From: Sphingobacterium sp. UGAL515B_05
GTDB lineage: Bacteria; Bacteroidota; Bacteroidia; Sphingobacteriales; Sphingobacteriaceae
Direction of reading: 5' to 3'
DNA: 64,000 nucleotides
Assembly (NCBI RefSeq): GCF_033097525.1
Contig: NZ_CP109907.1
Span: 4,526,001-4,590,000, forward strand
Part shown: piece after piece, positions 8,813 through 17,823 of the stretch
Position numbering within the stretch: position 1 is the first letter of the stretch
Layout: each line of letters begins with the position of its first letter
Notes under the pieces: generated by a model
The model's database searches: none
Seen by the model: only the letters and a program-made list of their open reading frames with translations
Told to the model about the DNA's origin: nothing
Position numbers and translations under genes: made by a program

Positions 8813-9649
8813 ATGACAAGAGCAGAACTTATTCATCAAATAAAAGCGAAACGTTCATTTTTATGTGTCGGATTAGACACAGACCTCACCAAAATCCCGG
8901 AACATCTTTTAGATGATGAGGATCCGATCTATAGCTTCAATAAGGCTATCATAGATGCAACAGCTGATTTATGTGTTGCCTATAAGCCCAATATTGCATT
9001 TTATGAATGTTATGGAATTAAAGGCTGGCAATCGCTTCAAAAAACCTGGGCTGCGTTACCAAAGGATTGTTTTAGTATTGCTGACGCAAAAAGGGGGGAT
9101 ATTGGCAATACGTCGGGACGTTATGCGATGGCATTTTTTGATGAAAAGACGTCTGGTCTAGGCTTTGATAGTATTACAATTGCACCTTACATGGGGAAGG
9201 ACTCGGTGACTCCATTTTTGGATTTTAACGATAAATGGGCAATCGTACTTGCTTTGACATCGAATGAGGGTAGCTTGGACTTTCAAAATTTTGAAAACAA
9301 AGAAGGCTTGCAATTGTTCGAACAGGTGATCGATAAAGTCAATACCTGGGGTACACCTGACAATTTGATGTATGTGGTCGGAGCAACACGCGGAGAGGGG
9401 TTTATCAAAATTAGGGAACATGCACCCGATCATTTTTTATTGGTTCCAGGAGTGGGGGCGCAAGGAGGTTCTCTTGAAGATGTCTGTAAATTTGGTATGA
9501 ACAAAGATTGCGGACTTTTAGTAAATAGCACAAGGGGAATTATCTATGCTTCAAAAGGACGTGATTTCGCTGAAAGAGCACGGGAGGAAGCCCTAATTCT
9601 ACAGAAAGAAATGGAAGTAGAACTGTTAAAAGCAGGCATTATTTCCTGA
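8813..9649 (+). CDS. pyrF: Orotidine 5'-phosphate decarboxylase
   Basis: Last step of de novo UMP synthesis, decarboxylating orotidine monophosphate. The 278-residue length and motifs are those of the longer type 2 OMP decarboxylases: FLCVGLDTD, the catalytic set DAKRGDIGNTS (D91, K93, D96), APYMGKDSV and the phosphate-binding VGATRGE and PGVGAQGG segments. It follows the TlpA gene by 24 bases and precedes guaA, so pyrimidine and purine nucleotide genes sit side by side, though guaA has its own promoter. Assignment is firm. Confidence 0.96.
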   Translation: MTRAELIHQIKAKRSFLCVGLDTDLTKIPEHLLDDEDPIYSFNKAIIDATADLCVAYKPNIAFYECYGIKGWQSLQKTWAALPKDCFSIADAKRGDIGNTSGRYAMAFFDEKTSGLGFDSITIAPYMGKDSVTPFLDFNDKWAIVLALTSNEGSLDFQNFENKEGLQLFEQVIDKVNTWGTPDNLMYVVGATRGEGFIKIREHAPDHFLLVPGVGAQGGSLEDVCKFGMNKDCGLLVNSTRGIIYASKGRDFAERAREEALILQKEMEVELLKAGIIS

Positions 9650-9679
9650 TTTGACATTTAATAATTCATTCGTAATACT

Positions 9680-9687
9680 TACCTTTG
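9680..9687 (+). promoter_or_regulatory. guaA promoter -7 element, predicted leaderless
   Basis: TACCTTTG fits TAnnTTTG and is followed by CAGC and the ATG at 9692. A TTGACA at 9651-9656 is the only candidate upstream box, 26 bases away. The expected start of transcription falls on the start codon, the same geometry (TTTGCAGN then ATG) as the pseudouridine synthase promoter at 7426. Confidence 0.6.
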
Positions 9688-9691
9688 CAGC

Positions 9692-11242
9692 ATGCCAGAA
9701 AAAATTATAATTCTAGACTTCGGGTCTCAATACACACAGTTGATCGCTAGACGTGTCAGAGAACTAAATGTGTATTGTGAGATACACCCGTTCAATAAAT
9801 TGCCAGATTTTGATGACTCCGTAAAAGGTGTTATCTTTTCAGGAAGTCCATATTCTGTTAGACAAGAAGATGCACCGCAAATTGATTTTGTCGCTATTCA
9901 GGATCGTTTCCCACTTTTAGGAGTTTGTTACGGAGCACAATACATCGCTCAAAAATCAGGTGGTGAAGTGTTACCTTCTGAAATCCGCGAATATGGTCGT
10001 GCAAATCTGCAGTTTGTCAATAGTGAGAATGAATTATTGGCAGGAGTACCAACTCAATCGCAGGTATGGATGTCACATGGAGACACGATCAAAGAAGTTC
10101 CTGCAAATTTTGATATTATAGCAAGTACGGATAAAGTTCGCGTTGCTGCTTATCAAGTAAAAGGCACCCGTACCTATGGTATACAATTCCACCCGGAAGT
10201 AACACATAGTACTGATGGGGCTATCTTATTGAAAAACTTCGTTGTAAACATTTGTGGTTGTGCACAGGATTGGACACCAGACGCATTTGTTGAAACAACC
10301 GTATCCTCTTTGAAAGCGCAATTGGGTGACGATCACGTTATCATGGCTTTGTCAGGAGGAGTAGATTCAACAGTAGCAGCAGTATTGTTGCACCAAGCAA
10401 TCGGAAAAAATTTACATTGTATTTTCGTAGATCATGGTCTGCTCCGTAAAGATGAGTACGAGCAAGTATTGGATTCTTACAAAAATATGGGGCTAAATAT
10501 TAAAGGAATAAATGCCAAGGATTTATTTTATGGTAGATTAGCTGGGGTTTCTGAACCAGAAGAGAAACGCAAAATCATTGGTAATTCATTTATTGATGTT
10601 TTTGATGAAGCTGCAAAAGAAATCCAAAAGGAATTACCTGAAGGAATTGAAGCGAAATGGTTGGGACAAGGAACAATTTACCCAGATATTATCGAGTCGG
10701 TTTCAGTGAAAGGACCTTCAGCAACAATCAAATCGCACCATAACGTTGGTGGCTTACCTGATTTCATGAAATTGAAAGTCGTAGAGCCACTTAAAACGTT
10801 GTTTAAAGATGAAGTAAGAAGAGTAGGAAAAGCTTTAGAAGTGGATCAGGCAATTTTAGGCAGACATCCCTTCCCTGGACCAGGTTTGGCAATTCGTATT
10901 TTAGGTGATATTACACCTGAGCGTGTACGTATTGTACAAGAAGCTGATGCGATCTTTATCAATAATCTGAAGGAAGCTGGCTGGTACGATAAAGTATGGC
11001 AAGCTGGTACAATTTTCTTGCCAGTGCGTTCTGTAGGCGTAATGGGTGACGAGCGTACTTACGAGCATGTTGTTAGCTTACGTGCAGTTGGTTCTCTTGA
11101 TGGAATGACTGCGGATTGGATACATTTACCATATGACCTGTTGGCAAAAATTTCAAATGAAATTATCAACCATGTGAAAGGAATAAACAGAGTTGTATAT
11201 GATATCAGTTCAAAACCGCCCGCTACAATTGAGTGGGAATAA
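9692..11242 (+). CDS. guaA: GMP synthase (glutamine-hydrolysing)
   Basis: Converts XMP to GMP using glutamine and ATP in the cytoplasm. The 516-residue protein carries both domains in one chain: the class I glutamine amidotransferase (DFGSQYTQ, nucleophile Cys 79 in GVCYGAQ, His 167 and Glu 169 in FHPEVTHS) and the ATP pyrophosphatase domain with PP-loop ALSGGVDSTVAAV (about 219-231), ending with the dimerisation domain and the typical PPATIEWE C-terminus. Length is normal. The 3' end overlaps the next gene's likely start by 44 bases, implying translational coupling. Confidence 0.97.
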   Translation: MPEKIIILDFGSQYTQLIARRVRELNVYCEIHPFNKLPDFDDSVKGVIFSGSPYSVRQEDAPQIDFVAIQDRFPLLGVCYGAQYIAQKSGGEVLPSEIREYGRANLQFVNSENELLAGVPTQSQVWMSHGDTIKEVPANFDIIASTDKVRVAAYQVKGTRTYGIQFHPEVTHSTDGAILLKNFVVNICGCAQDWTPDAFVETTVSSLKAQLGDDHVIMALSGGVDSTVAAVLLHQAIGKNLHCIFVDHGLLRKDEYEQVLDSYKNMGLNIKGINAKDLFYGRLAGVSEPEEKRKIIGNSFIDVFDEAAKEIQKELPEGIEAKWLGQGTIYPDIIESVSVKGPSATIKSHHNVGGLPDFMKLKVVEPLKTLFKDEVRRVGKALEVDQAILGRHPFPGPGLAIRILGDITPERVRIVQEADAIFINNLKEAGWYDKVWQAGTIFLPVRSVGVMGDERTYEHVVSLRAVGSLDGMTADWIHLPYDLLAKISNEIINHVKGINRVVYDISSKPPATIEWE

Positions 11243-12482
11243 AATATGGGTTGCGGCACTTGTAGCATTATGTCTTGCAAGCTGCACAACCAAAAAAAGC
11301 ACGGTATTGCGTTCGCCTTCCTCTGGTCAAGGCGAACAGCAAACTGCTGTGACTAAACCAGCAGTTGACAACAATAAGACCATTGCCAAAGTGGGGGATA
11401 TCCAGGATGTCAACGGCCATGCTGTGAAAAATAATCGCATCGCCTTGTTATTACCATTCGAGTTAAGTGGTATTGCGGGGACGATTACAAAAGAAGATGT
11501 GGAGCGTTCTTCCTTGGCACTTGATTTTTATCAGGGATTTCAGTTGGGCCTTGACAAAATTGCCAAAGAGGGTGCTTTATTTGATCTACAAGTAATTGAT
11601 TCTCGAGACAATGTTGCCTACAATGCGACTTTAGGGACTTCGGTGAATGTCAAAGATGCTGTACTTGTGGTCGGTCCGGTATATCCGCGTGAGATAAAAA
11701 GCTTTGGGCAAACATTTGCAAATAAGAATGTGTTACAAGTTTCGCCGTTGGCGGCGACTATGGCTTCTGAGTTTAGCTTACCTAATTTGGTTTCCATCAC
11801 ACCATCTATTCGTACACACTCGGAAACATTGGCAAAATATGTTGCTGATCAGTACTATACGGGTGATCAGATTCTGGTATACGATGCCGGTGACGATGAA
11901 AGTAAACAGTTTCTAGTCAATTTTGTTAGCGAAATTTCAAAGGCTAATGCACAGGCAAAAGTAAAAACTGTTATGAGCGTCAACGAGTTCAACAATAGCC
12001 TTGTGTTGACGGGAACTAATCATGTCATTTCTGGTACGGCCAATAAGAATTTGGTAAAGGGGCTTTTGGATGCTATGGACGAACGCTTTTTGAATCCAGG
12101 TAACCAGTTTAAGTTGTATGGACATCCAAATATGGCTAAGCTTTCTTTTGAGAATTTCGAAAATATGGATTTCTATGGACTTACTATTACTTCTTCCAAC
12201 TTAGTGAATGAGAGTGATAGTGATACCCGCAAATTTATTGGAAATTATAGATCGGCTTATAAAGTGGACCCGTCTGAGTTTTCATATAAAGGTTATGATG
12301 CGGCATTGTATTTCGGTCGATTGATTCATAAATATGGCGTGGATTATGTTAGCCGAATGACGCAAGATAAGTTTTCGGGATTGAATAGCGATTACAAATT
12401 TGAGTTTTATCCAAAATGGGGCTATGCTAATAGAGCTTTGGGTATAATGGTTTATCACAACAAAAAATTTGAAAGAAAATAA
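11199..12482 (+). CDS. PBP1-like (LppC/branched-chain binding type) lipoprotein
   Basis: Exported lipoprotein of about 427 residues. After a short basic N-terminus a hydrophobic segment ends in a lipobox, CLAS-Cys (Cys about residue 29). The mature part begins with a Ser/Thr/Gln-rich linker and then a type 1 periplasmic-binding fold: IALLLPFELSG, FYQGFQLGLDKIAKEG, VIDSRDN, VVGPVYPREIK, RSAYKVDPSEFSYKGYDA. This resembles ABC-transporter ligand-binding proteins and the LppC/LpoA cell-wall activators; no permease gene is adjacent, so a cell-wall or sensing role is as likely as transport. The ATG at 11199 lies inside guaA; a TTG at 11226-11233 is an alternative start that would avoid most of the overlap. 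Confidence 0.75.
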   Translation: MISVQNRPLQLSGNKIWVAALVALCLASCTTKKSTVLRSPSSGQGEQQTAVTKPAVDNNKTIAKVGDIQDVNGHAVKNNRIALLLPFELSGIAGTITKEDVERSSLALDFYQGFQLGLDKIAKEGALFDLQVIDSRDNVAYNATLGTSVNVKDAVLVVGPVYPREIKSFGQTFANKNVLQVSPLAATMASEFSLPNLVSITPSIRTHSETLAKYVADQYYTGDQILVYDAGDDESKQFLVNFVSEISKANAQAKVKTVMSVNEFNNSLVLTGTNHVISGTANKNLVKGLLDAMDERFLNPGNQFKLYGHPNMAKLSFENFENMDFYGLTITSSNLVNESDSDTRKFIGNYRSAYKVDPSEFSYKGYDAALYFGRLIHKYGVDYVSRMTQDKFSGLNSDYKFEFYPKWGYANRALGIMVYHNKKFERK

Positions 12483-12489
12483 TCTTTGA

Positions 12490-13665
12490 ATGGCTGAATT
12501 CAGTGAAAGACGTGTTCATCAGCAAATACGTAATTTTGAGCGGGCAATGGATGGTTTTGAAGCTGATCAACCATTTTCGCGTTATCTGACTACTTTTTTT
12601 AAGTTGAACAAGCAAATGGGATCTTCGGACCGGAAGTCTACCTCCCGTTTATGTTATAATTATTTTCGTCTGGGAATGGCGGCTTCGCAGTTGTCCCAAC
12701 AGCGCAGGTTGGTGCTTGCGGAATTTCTATGTGAACAGGAAAGTCCTTTGGTGGCCCTTTTTGAGCCTTCCTATAGCGATAAACTTCATCTGCCGCTGAA
12801 AGACAAAATTGCATTCCTGACGTCTGAAGGTGTTTTTAATCGGAATGACCTCTTTCCTTTCGTGGATTATATTTCTAAGGAGGTCGACTTGGTGCAATTT
12901 TTAGAGAGCCAATTGATCCAGCCCAACTTATATGTTCGGGTGAAACGTGGGAAGACAAAGGTCGTGTGCGCTATTTTGGATAACAATCAGATTCCGTATT
13001 CTATGATTGGCGATCAGACTATCGCCTTGAATAATGGAACATCCTTGCAGCGATTTGATGCATTGGATGGAATTATAGAAGTGCAGGATATGTCTTCGCA
13101 GCGCACTTTGGATTATATGGAACCCGCTGAAAGAGAATCCTGGTGGGATGCATGTGCGGCTTCGGGTGGTAAATCGCTCTTGTTGATGGATGCTTGTCCA
13201 TCTGTTAATCTTTTGGTTTCTGATGTTCGCATGAGTATTCTCCGAAATCTCGATGAACGTTTTGACCGTGCTGGAATAAAACATTACCGAAAAAAAATAC
13301 TCGATCTTACGAAGGATACCTTTTCAATTCTTGGGAGCGAACGATTTGATGGGGTGTTATTGGATGCGCCTTGTACTGGATCGGGAACCTGGGGGCGTAC
13401 ACCAGAGATGGTTAGGCAATTTCGGGCCGCTAAGATTGCCGAATTCAATGCACTACAAAAGAATATTGCAAGTAATGTGGTGGGGCATGTTAAAGCGGGC
13501 AAGCCTTTAATTTATATAACCTGCTCTATTTTTAAAGCAGAAAACGAAGATGTTGTCAATTACATTGTAGATAATTTTGGTTTTGAAATAGAACGTATGG
13601 ACTATTTGAAAGGTTATGAAGAGAAAGCGGATAGTATGTTTGTGGCGCGATTGATTAAAAAATAA
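12490..13665 (+). CDS. RsmB/NOP2-family RNA (cytosine-5) methyltransferase
   Basis: SAM-dependent methyltransferase that makes 5-methylcytosine in RNA. The 391-residue protein has the two family cysteines: Cys 295 in DAPCTGSGTWG (release Cys, motif IV) and Cys 345 in YITCSIFKAEN (nucleophile, motif VI). The SAM-binding segment CAASGGKSLLLMD is clear. It starts 7 bases after the lipoprotein gene. No PUA or NusB domain is obvious, so the exact target (16S position or tRNA) is open. Confidence 0.88.
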   Translation: MAEFSERRVHQQIRNFERAMDGFEADQPFSRYLTTFFKLNKQMGSSDRKSTSRLCYNYFRLGMAASQLSQQRRLVLAEFLCEQESPLVALFEPSYSDKLHLPLKDKIAFLTSEGVFNRNDLFPFVDYISKEVDLVQFLESQLIQPNLYVRVKRGKTKVVCAILDNNQIPYSMIGDQTIALNNGTSLQRFDALDGIIEVQDMSSQRTLDYMEPAERESWWDACAASGGKSLLLMDACPSVNLLVSDVRMSILRNLDERFDRAGIKHYRKKILDLTKDTFSILGSERFDGVLLDAPCTGSGTWGRTPEMVRQFRAAKIAEFNALQKNIASNVVGHVKAGKPLIYITCSIFKAENEDVVNYIVDNFGFEIERMDYLKGYEEKADSMFVARLIKK

Positions 13666-13683
13666 TTTATATATATTAAAAGC

Positions 13684-13722
13684 AAAAAGGCTATTTTTTC
13701 ATTGAAAAAATAGCCTTTTTTT
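13684..13722. terminator. Bidirectional intrinsic terminator
   Basis: A 17-bp perfect inverted repeat (AAAAAGGCTATTTTTTC and its complement) with a 4-5 base loop and T tracts on both sides. It separates the converging methyltransferase (+) and universal stress protein (-) genes. Confidence 0.92.
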
Positions 13723-13743
13723 ATACATATGGACCGTTTAATA

Positions 13744-14217
13744 TCAGTCACATTTACTTGGAACAACGAGCACAGGGCAGGTAGATTTACGAATGACTGA
13801 CTCGGAGACAGAGCCGGAAATGAAATGGTCAAAGCCCGTCCGTCCATTGGTGCCCATAATAATAAGATCTGCAGACCACTCATGGGACGCGGCTAGAATT
13901 TCTTCTTTAATGGATCCGATTCGATTAAAAAGATATACTTCTCCTGCGCCGGTAAATTCGCGACTTATTTTCTCAAGATACTTTTGTGCATTATCCTGTT
14001 CCATTTCCGATACTTCTGGAACGATGATAGGTTGCTGACCTAATAGCGGATCTGCACCAAAACTAGCTGGAGAAGTAGGGGGAACAACCGTGACAAGTGC
14101 TATGGAGGCTTCAAATACTGCGGCCATTTCTTTGGCATATAGTATCGCCTTTTCTGAGCATGGTTCGTCGTCAACCGCGACGAGTATCCTTTTGAATTTT
14201 GAATTTGTATTCTCCAT
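13744..14217 (-). CDS. Universal stress protein, UspA family
   Basis: Single-domain universal stress protein of 157 residues. It starts with KRILVAVDDEPCSEKAI and has the ATP-binding signature GTNGRTGFDHFISGSVSESV (Gly 122, Gly 125, Gly 135, Ser 136), then CPVLVVP, so it belongs to the nucleotide-binding UspA group. Such proteins accumulate in starvation or stress and act in the cytoplasm; no specific partner is indicated. It is a single-gene unit between a bidirectional terminator and the divergent NlpC/P60 gene. Confidence 0.93.
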   Translation of the reverse strand: MENTNSKFKRILVAVDDEPCSEKAILYAKEMAAVFEASIALVTVVPPTSPASFGADPLLGQQPIIVPEVSEMEQDNAQKYLEKISREFTGAGEVYLFNRIGSIKEEILAASHEWSADLIIMGTNGRTGFDHFISGSVSESVIRKSTCPVLVVPSKCD

Positions 14218-14290
14218 TTCTACTATAATTAATTTATCTTCGTCATATAATATATAATCACATTTTTGACGATTTTGTTTTGTTTAGCAC

Positions 14291-15064
14291 ATGAAATATG
14301 GTATTTGTACACTAGCGCTCGTTCCGCTACGTTTAGAACAGGCACACCGTAGTGAGATGGTTTCTCAGGTATTGTTCGGGGAACTTTTTGAGATCCTTGA
14401 TGAACAGGCCGATTGGACATCAATACGTCTGTTGGAAACGGACTATTTAGGCTGGATTCAAAACGGGCAGTTTCAGGAACTAAACGACTTAGATATGCAA
14501 AATTATCTGACCGGAACACCAATTATCGTTGGAAGGGAGGGAGGAGTCCTTGTTGCGGATACCGCACAATTTCAGCTCTGTCATGGAACCAAGCTCTACC
14601 TAAATGCAGAGAATACTGTCAGTTTATCTCCATTGGGATTAACCTATCAAGGTAGTATCAATCCGTTTACCAGAAATCAATTTGAAACTGAGGTGTCGCG
14701 ATTGGCTTTGAGTTATAAGGACACTCCTTATCTATGGGGTGGGCGTTCACAATGGGGAATCGATTGTTCCGGTTTCTCCCAATTGATTTATAGCTGTTTT
14801 GATCTTTCCTTACCTCGTGATGCTTATCAGCAGGCAGAGATTGGGCAGACTGTAGATTTTATTTCAGAAATAAAAGTAGGGGATTTGGCTTTTTTTGACA
14901 ATGCCGAAGGAAGGATTACCCATGTAGGGATTATGCTGGATCGCGATACGATTATTCATGCCTCAGCGAAAGTCCGTGTTGATCGGATGGATACGGAAGG
15001 TATTTTTAATGCTGAACAGAATCGTTATACACACAAACTACGGATTGTTAAACGGTATAATTGA
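14291..15064 (+). CDS. NlpC/P60 (C40) family cell-wall peptidase
   Basis: Peptidoglycan peptide hydrolase of 257 residues, like Bacillus YkfC (gamma-D-Glu-diamino-acid endopeptidase). Two bacterial SH3-like segments fill residues 1-120, then the NlpC/P60 domain with catalytic Cys 159 in IDCSGFSQ, His 211 in THVGIM and His 223 in IIHAS. No clear signal peptide is visible, which fits cytoplasmic recycling of muropeptides as in YkfC. It is divergent from the stress protein gene and ends at a terminator. Confidence 0.9.
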   Translation: MKYGICTLALVPLRLEQAHRSEMVSQVLFGELFEILDEQADWTSIRLLETDYLGWIQNGQFQELNDLDMQNYLTGTPIIVGREGGVLVADTAQFQLCHGTKLYLNAENTVSLSPLGLTYQGSINPFTRNQFETEVSRLALSYKDTPYLWGGRSQWGIDCSGFSQLIYSCFDLSLPRDAYQQAEIGQTVDFISEIKVGDLAFFDNAEGRITHVGIMLDRDTIIHASAKVRVDRMDTEGIFNAEQNRYTHKLRIVKRYN

Positions 15065-15082
15065 TAAAGGTGGATATATAAA

Positions 15083-15113
15083 AAAAGGCTATAAGTAATT
15101 ATAGCCTTTTCTA
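15083..15113. terminator. Intrinsic terminator between converging genes
   Basis: AAAAGGCTATAA pairs with TTATAGCCTTTT around a 4-base loop, with an A/T tract on each side. It lies between the C40 peptidase (+) and the outer membrane protein (-). Confidence 0.88.
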
Positions 15114-15132
15114 TTGTCACACGCCTTATTGA

Positions 15133-15720
15133 CTAGAAGTGGAACTGCACACCTAAAGTTGGCGCTAATGAATTTGCGTCTAAACCAAATGTGTTTGTTG
15201 ATCTATCTGCTGTTTTATTATTGTTGTAGTTGTAGTATAAACCTCTAACTTTTAACTCGATACCAACTTTGCTTGTTGGGAAGTATGCTAAACCCGGAGC
15301 TAATTCAACACCATAGTTCTCAAATTTTGATTCCGCTTTTACGTTATTTGTTTCAACGGTAGTTTTTCCCCAAGACATTGGCACAGATAGTTGTGCAAAA
15401 AATCTTAATGGACCATTAGCAGAATATTTTCTTACAAATGGAGAAACTTGGAACGCATCTCTTTTTGTGCTTAAGTCCATAACACTCTCATCTTTGCTCC
15501 AGTTGTAACCAATTCCAGTACCAATTGCCAAGTTGTCACTTACAAAGTAACCAACTGTTGGGTTGATAGAGAATGAGTTGTCTTTGAAGTCTGTGTCTTT
15601 AACTTTTGAAGTCTGGAAGCCAACTTGACCACCAACCATAATTTTTCCTTGTTCAGTTTGAGCTTGTGCTGCTATTGTTAAACCTGCAATGGCAGTTAAT
15701 GTTAGTAAAACTTTTTTCAT
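15133..15720 (-). CDS. Outer membrane beta-barrel protein
   Basis: A 195-residue OmpA/OmpX-like small barrel. It has a clear signal peptide (MKKVLLTLTAIAGLTIAAQA), then alternating amphipathic strands with aromatic residues (GGQVGFQTSK, PTVGYFVSDNLAIGTGIGYNW, GLAYFPTSKVGIEL) and a terminal Phe in GVQFHF, the outer membrane insertion signal. Its codon use is A/T-rich and regular, as for a highly expressed gene. The function (porin, adhesin or structural) cannot be assigned. Confidence 0.85.
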   Translation of the reverse strand: MKKVLLTLTAIAGLTIAAQAQTEQGKIMVGGQVGFQTSKVKDTDFKDNSFSINPTVGYFVSDNLAIGTGIGYNWSKDESVMDLSTKRDAFQVSPFVRKYSANGPLRFFAQLSVPMSWGKTTVETNNVKAESKFENYGVELAPGLAYFPTSKVGIELKVRGLYYNYNNNKTADRSTNTFGLDANSLAPTLGVQFHF

Positions 15721-15971
15721 GTCTTTTTTATTTAATAGTTTGTTTTAATGTGTCAGTAATTACTTCCTGACTTTTTAAATTTGTTAGTCAAATATCGAAA
15801 TCTTATTTTAATTTTTTGTCACTAGATTGTCTAGATGTTTTGTCATTATTGTAAATAATAGTGGTTCAATTGATTAAAATTTAATGTATTTTTATTTTTA
15901 TCGTTTCTATTTAACAATAATGATATTGGTCTGACTTTTTGTTTTTAATTGTCAATTTCAAGTAAGAAGAC
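15721..15971. other. AT-rich intergenic region upstream of the beta-barrel gene
   Basis: About 250 bases of very AT-rich DNA with no open frame of note. Near the gene it contains GTCAG and CTGAC arms around TAATTACTTC (about 15753-15772), a possible operator, and on the minus strand GATATTTG, one base off the TAnnTTTG promoter element. Nothing else is recognised. Confidence 0.4.
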
Positions 15972-15972
15972 A

Positions 15973-16016
15973 AAAAAAAGCCATTTGTCAGCAGCGGACA
16001 AATGGCTTTTTTTTTG
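15973..16016 (-). terminator. dnaJ terminator
   Basis: A near-perfect hairpin with arms AAAAGCCATTTGTC and GACAAATGGCTTTT and an 8-base A tract on the plus strand, i.e. a T tract on the minus strand after the dnaJ stop. Confidence 0.9.
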
Positions 16017-16033
16017 TATTTGAAAGACCGGTT

Positions 16034-17188
16034 TTAATCGAAATATTCTTTGATTCGTTCGAAGAATGATTTTTCACTTTTACCTGGTTGAGGTTTAAAG
16101 TTTGGCGATTCTTTCAGTTTGTTCAATAATTCTTTTTCTTCGTTAGATACGGCTTTTGGTGTCCAGATATTAACGTATACAAGTTGGTCCCCTTTGTGAT
16201 AAGAGTTGACTTCAGGAATACCTTTTCCTTTTAACCGTAAAATTTTACCGCCTTGTGTACCGGGCTCAATTTTGATCTTCGCTTTTCCATCTATTGTAGG
16301 GACTTCAACGCTGGTGCCTAAGGTCGCATCTACGAAATTAATGTATAGATCATAGATTACATTTAGTCCGTCACGTTTTAGACTTTCGTGTGGTACTTCT
16401 TCGATCAGGATAATTAAATCTCCTGGTACACCACCACGCGGAGCAGCATTTCCTTTTCCACTCATGGAAAGTTGCATGCCTTCACTTACTCCTGCAGGAA
16501 TATTGATTGCGATTGTTTCCTCACCGCGTTCGAGTCCTTCACCTCTACAAGTTGTACATTTTGCCGTAATTTCAACACCTTCGCCATTACAAGTAGGGCA
16601 AGTGCTTGTTGTTTGCATTTGTCCTAAGATGGTATTTGTTACTCTTCTAACTGATCCAGATCCCCCACAGGTTTTACAGGTATGGAAAGAAGATTTATCT
16701 TTAGCACCAGATCCGTCACAAGAATGACAGACCACTTGTTTGTTAACCTTTACCTTTTTCTCGACGCCTTTGGCAATTTCTTCGAGTGTTAATTTAACTT
16801 TTATGCGTAAGTTGCTTCCACGAGCTACCCGACGGCCGCCACGCTGGCCACCACCGCCGCCAAAGAAACTTTCAAATGGATGTCCTCCTCCAAAGATATC
16901 ACCAAATTGGCTGAATATGTCTTCCATATTCATGCCGCCGCCACCGCCAAAGCCACCACTTGCCGAATTACCGGCATGGCCAAATTGGTCATAACGTTGA
17001 CGTTTTTGTGGATTGCTCAAGATATCGTATGCCTCAGCAGCTTCCTTAAACTGTTCTTCAGCTTCATGATCACCAGGATTTTTATCCGGATGGTATTTTA
17101 TCGCCAATTTGCGATATGCTGATTTAATCTCTTTCTCGTCCGCTGATCGCGAGACACCAAGTATATCGTAATAATCTCTTTTTGACAT
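16034..17188 (-). CDS. dnaJ: Chaperone DnaJ (Hsp40)
   Basis: Co-chaperone that delivers unfolded clients to DnaK and stimulates its ATPase. All four parts of a type I DnaJ are present in 384 residues: J domain with HPD at 33-35, Gly/Phe-rich linker, four CxxCxGxG zinc repeats (CHSCDGSG, CKTCGGSG, CPTCNGEG, CTTCRGEG) and the C-terminal client-binding domain. It follows grpE by 10 bases in one operon. dnaK is not in the window. Confidence 0.97.
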   Translation of the reverse strand: MSKRDYYDILGVSRSADEKEIKSAYRKLAIKYHPDKNPGDHEAEEQFKEAAEAYDILSNPQKRQRYDQFGHAGNSASGGFGGGGGMNMEDIFSQFGDIFGGGHPFESFFGGGGGQRGGRRVARGSNLRIKVKLTLEEIAKGVEKKVKVNKQVVCHSCDGSGAKDKSSFHTCKTCGGSGSVRRVTNTILGQMQTTSTCPTCNGEGVEITAKCTTCRGEGLERGEETIAINIPAGVSEGMQLSMSGKGNAAPRGGVPGDLIILIEEVPHESLKRDGLNVIYDLYINFVDATLGTSVEVPTIDGKAKIKIEPGTQGGKILRLKGKGIPEVNSYHKGDQLVYVNIWTPKAVSNEEKELLNKLKESPNFKPQPGKSEKSFFERIKEYFD

Positions 17189-17198
17189 CGTCTTAATA

Positions 17199-17750
17199 TT
17201 ATTGACCTATAACTACCTTTGCGTGACGGATCACTTTGTCACCCAAGTAGTACCCCTTTTCGATCACGTCTACGACTTTATTCTTTAATTCTGCTGTGGG
17301 TGCAGGAATTGCTGTGATAGCTTCTTGTAATTCAGGATCGAAGGCTTGGCCTGTGGCTTCCATTTCCTTTAACCCCAATTGCGACAACGTTTGTCTGAAT
17401 TTGTTGTTAACAATATCCATTCCTGTTTTAACAGATTCAACATCTGTTGCTGTTTCCATGGCTGTTAACGCTCTGTCAAAATCATCTAGTGTAGGTAATA
17501 GCTTGCTGATGACATCTTTTCCAGCTGATTGAATCAATTCAACACGTTCTTTGCTTGTACGTTTTCTATAATTGTCAAATTCAGCAGAAAGACGAATGTA
17601 TTTATCCTTTGCCTCTGCCAATTCTGCAGCCAATTTCTCTTCAGTAGACAGTTCTTCTGCTATATTATCAGCAGGCTGTTCCTGTTGTTCAGAAGAATTT
17701 GCTTCTACTGGATCTTGACCTTCATCGTAATAATTATCTTGCTCATTCAT
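17199..17750 (-). CDS. grpE: Nucleotide exchange factor GrpE
   Basis: DnaK nucleotide exchange factor of 183 residues. An acidic, Gln/Glu-rich N-terminal tail is followed by a long coiled coil (EEKLAAELAEAKDKYIRLSAEFDNYRKRT region split over residues 36-66) and the beta domain ending in GYYLGDKVIRHAKVVIG, the family signature. It is the first gene of a grpE-dnaJ operon. The upstream region has TTTGACA followed 17 bases later by TAAATTTTTG, near the Bacteroidota promoter pattern; no CIRCE operator is seen. Confidence 0.96.
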   Translation of the reverse strand: MNEQDNYYDEGQDPVEANSSEQQEQPADNIAEELSTEEKLAAELAEAKDKYIRLSAEFDNYRKRTSKERVELIQSAGKDVISKLLPTLDDFDRALTAMETATDVESVKTGMDIVNNKFRQTLSQLGLKEMEATGQAFDPELQEAITAIPAPTAELKNKVVDVIEKGYYLGDKVIRHAKVVIGQ

Positions 17751-17823
17751 ATCTTCAATGCTAAAATTAGATTCAAAAATTTACTCTATGCTTCGTTTGT
17801 CAAAGTTTTTGCCAAACAATAAA

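Noticed and set aside
17751..17823. CIRCE-type HrcA operator before grpE
   Set aside because: No TTAGCACTC-N9-GAGTGCTAA repeat exists; the short repeats seen are different.
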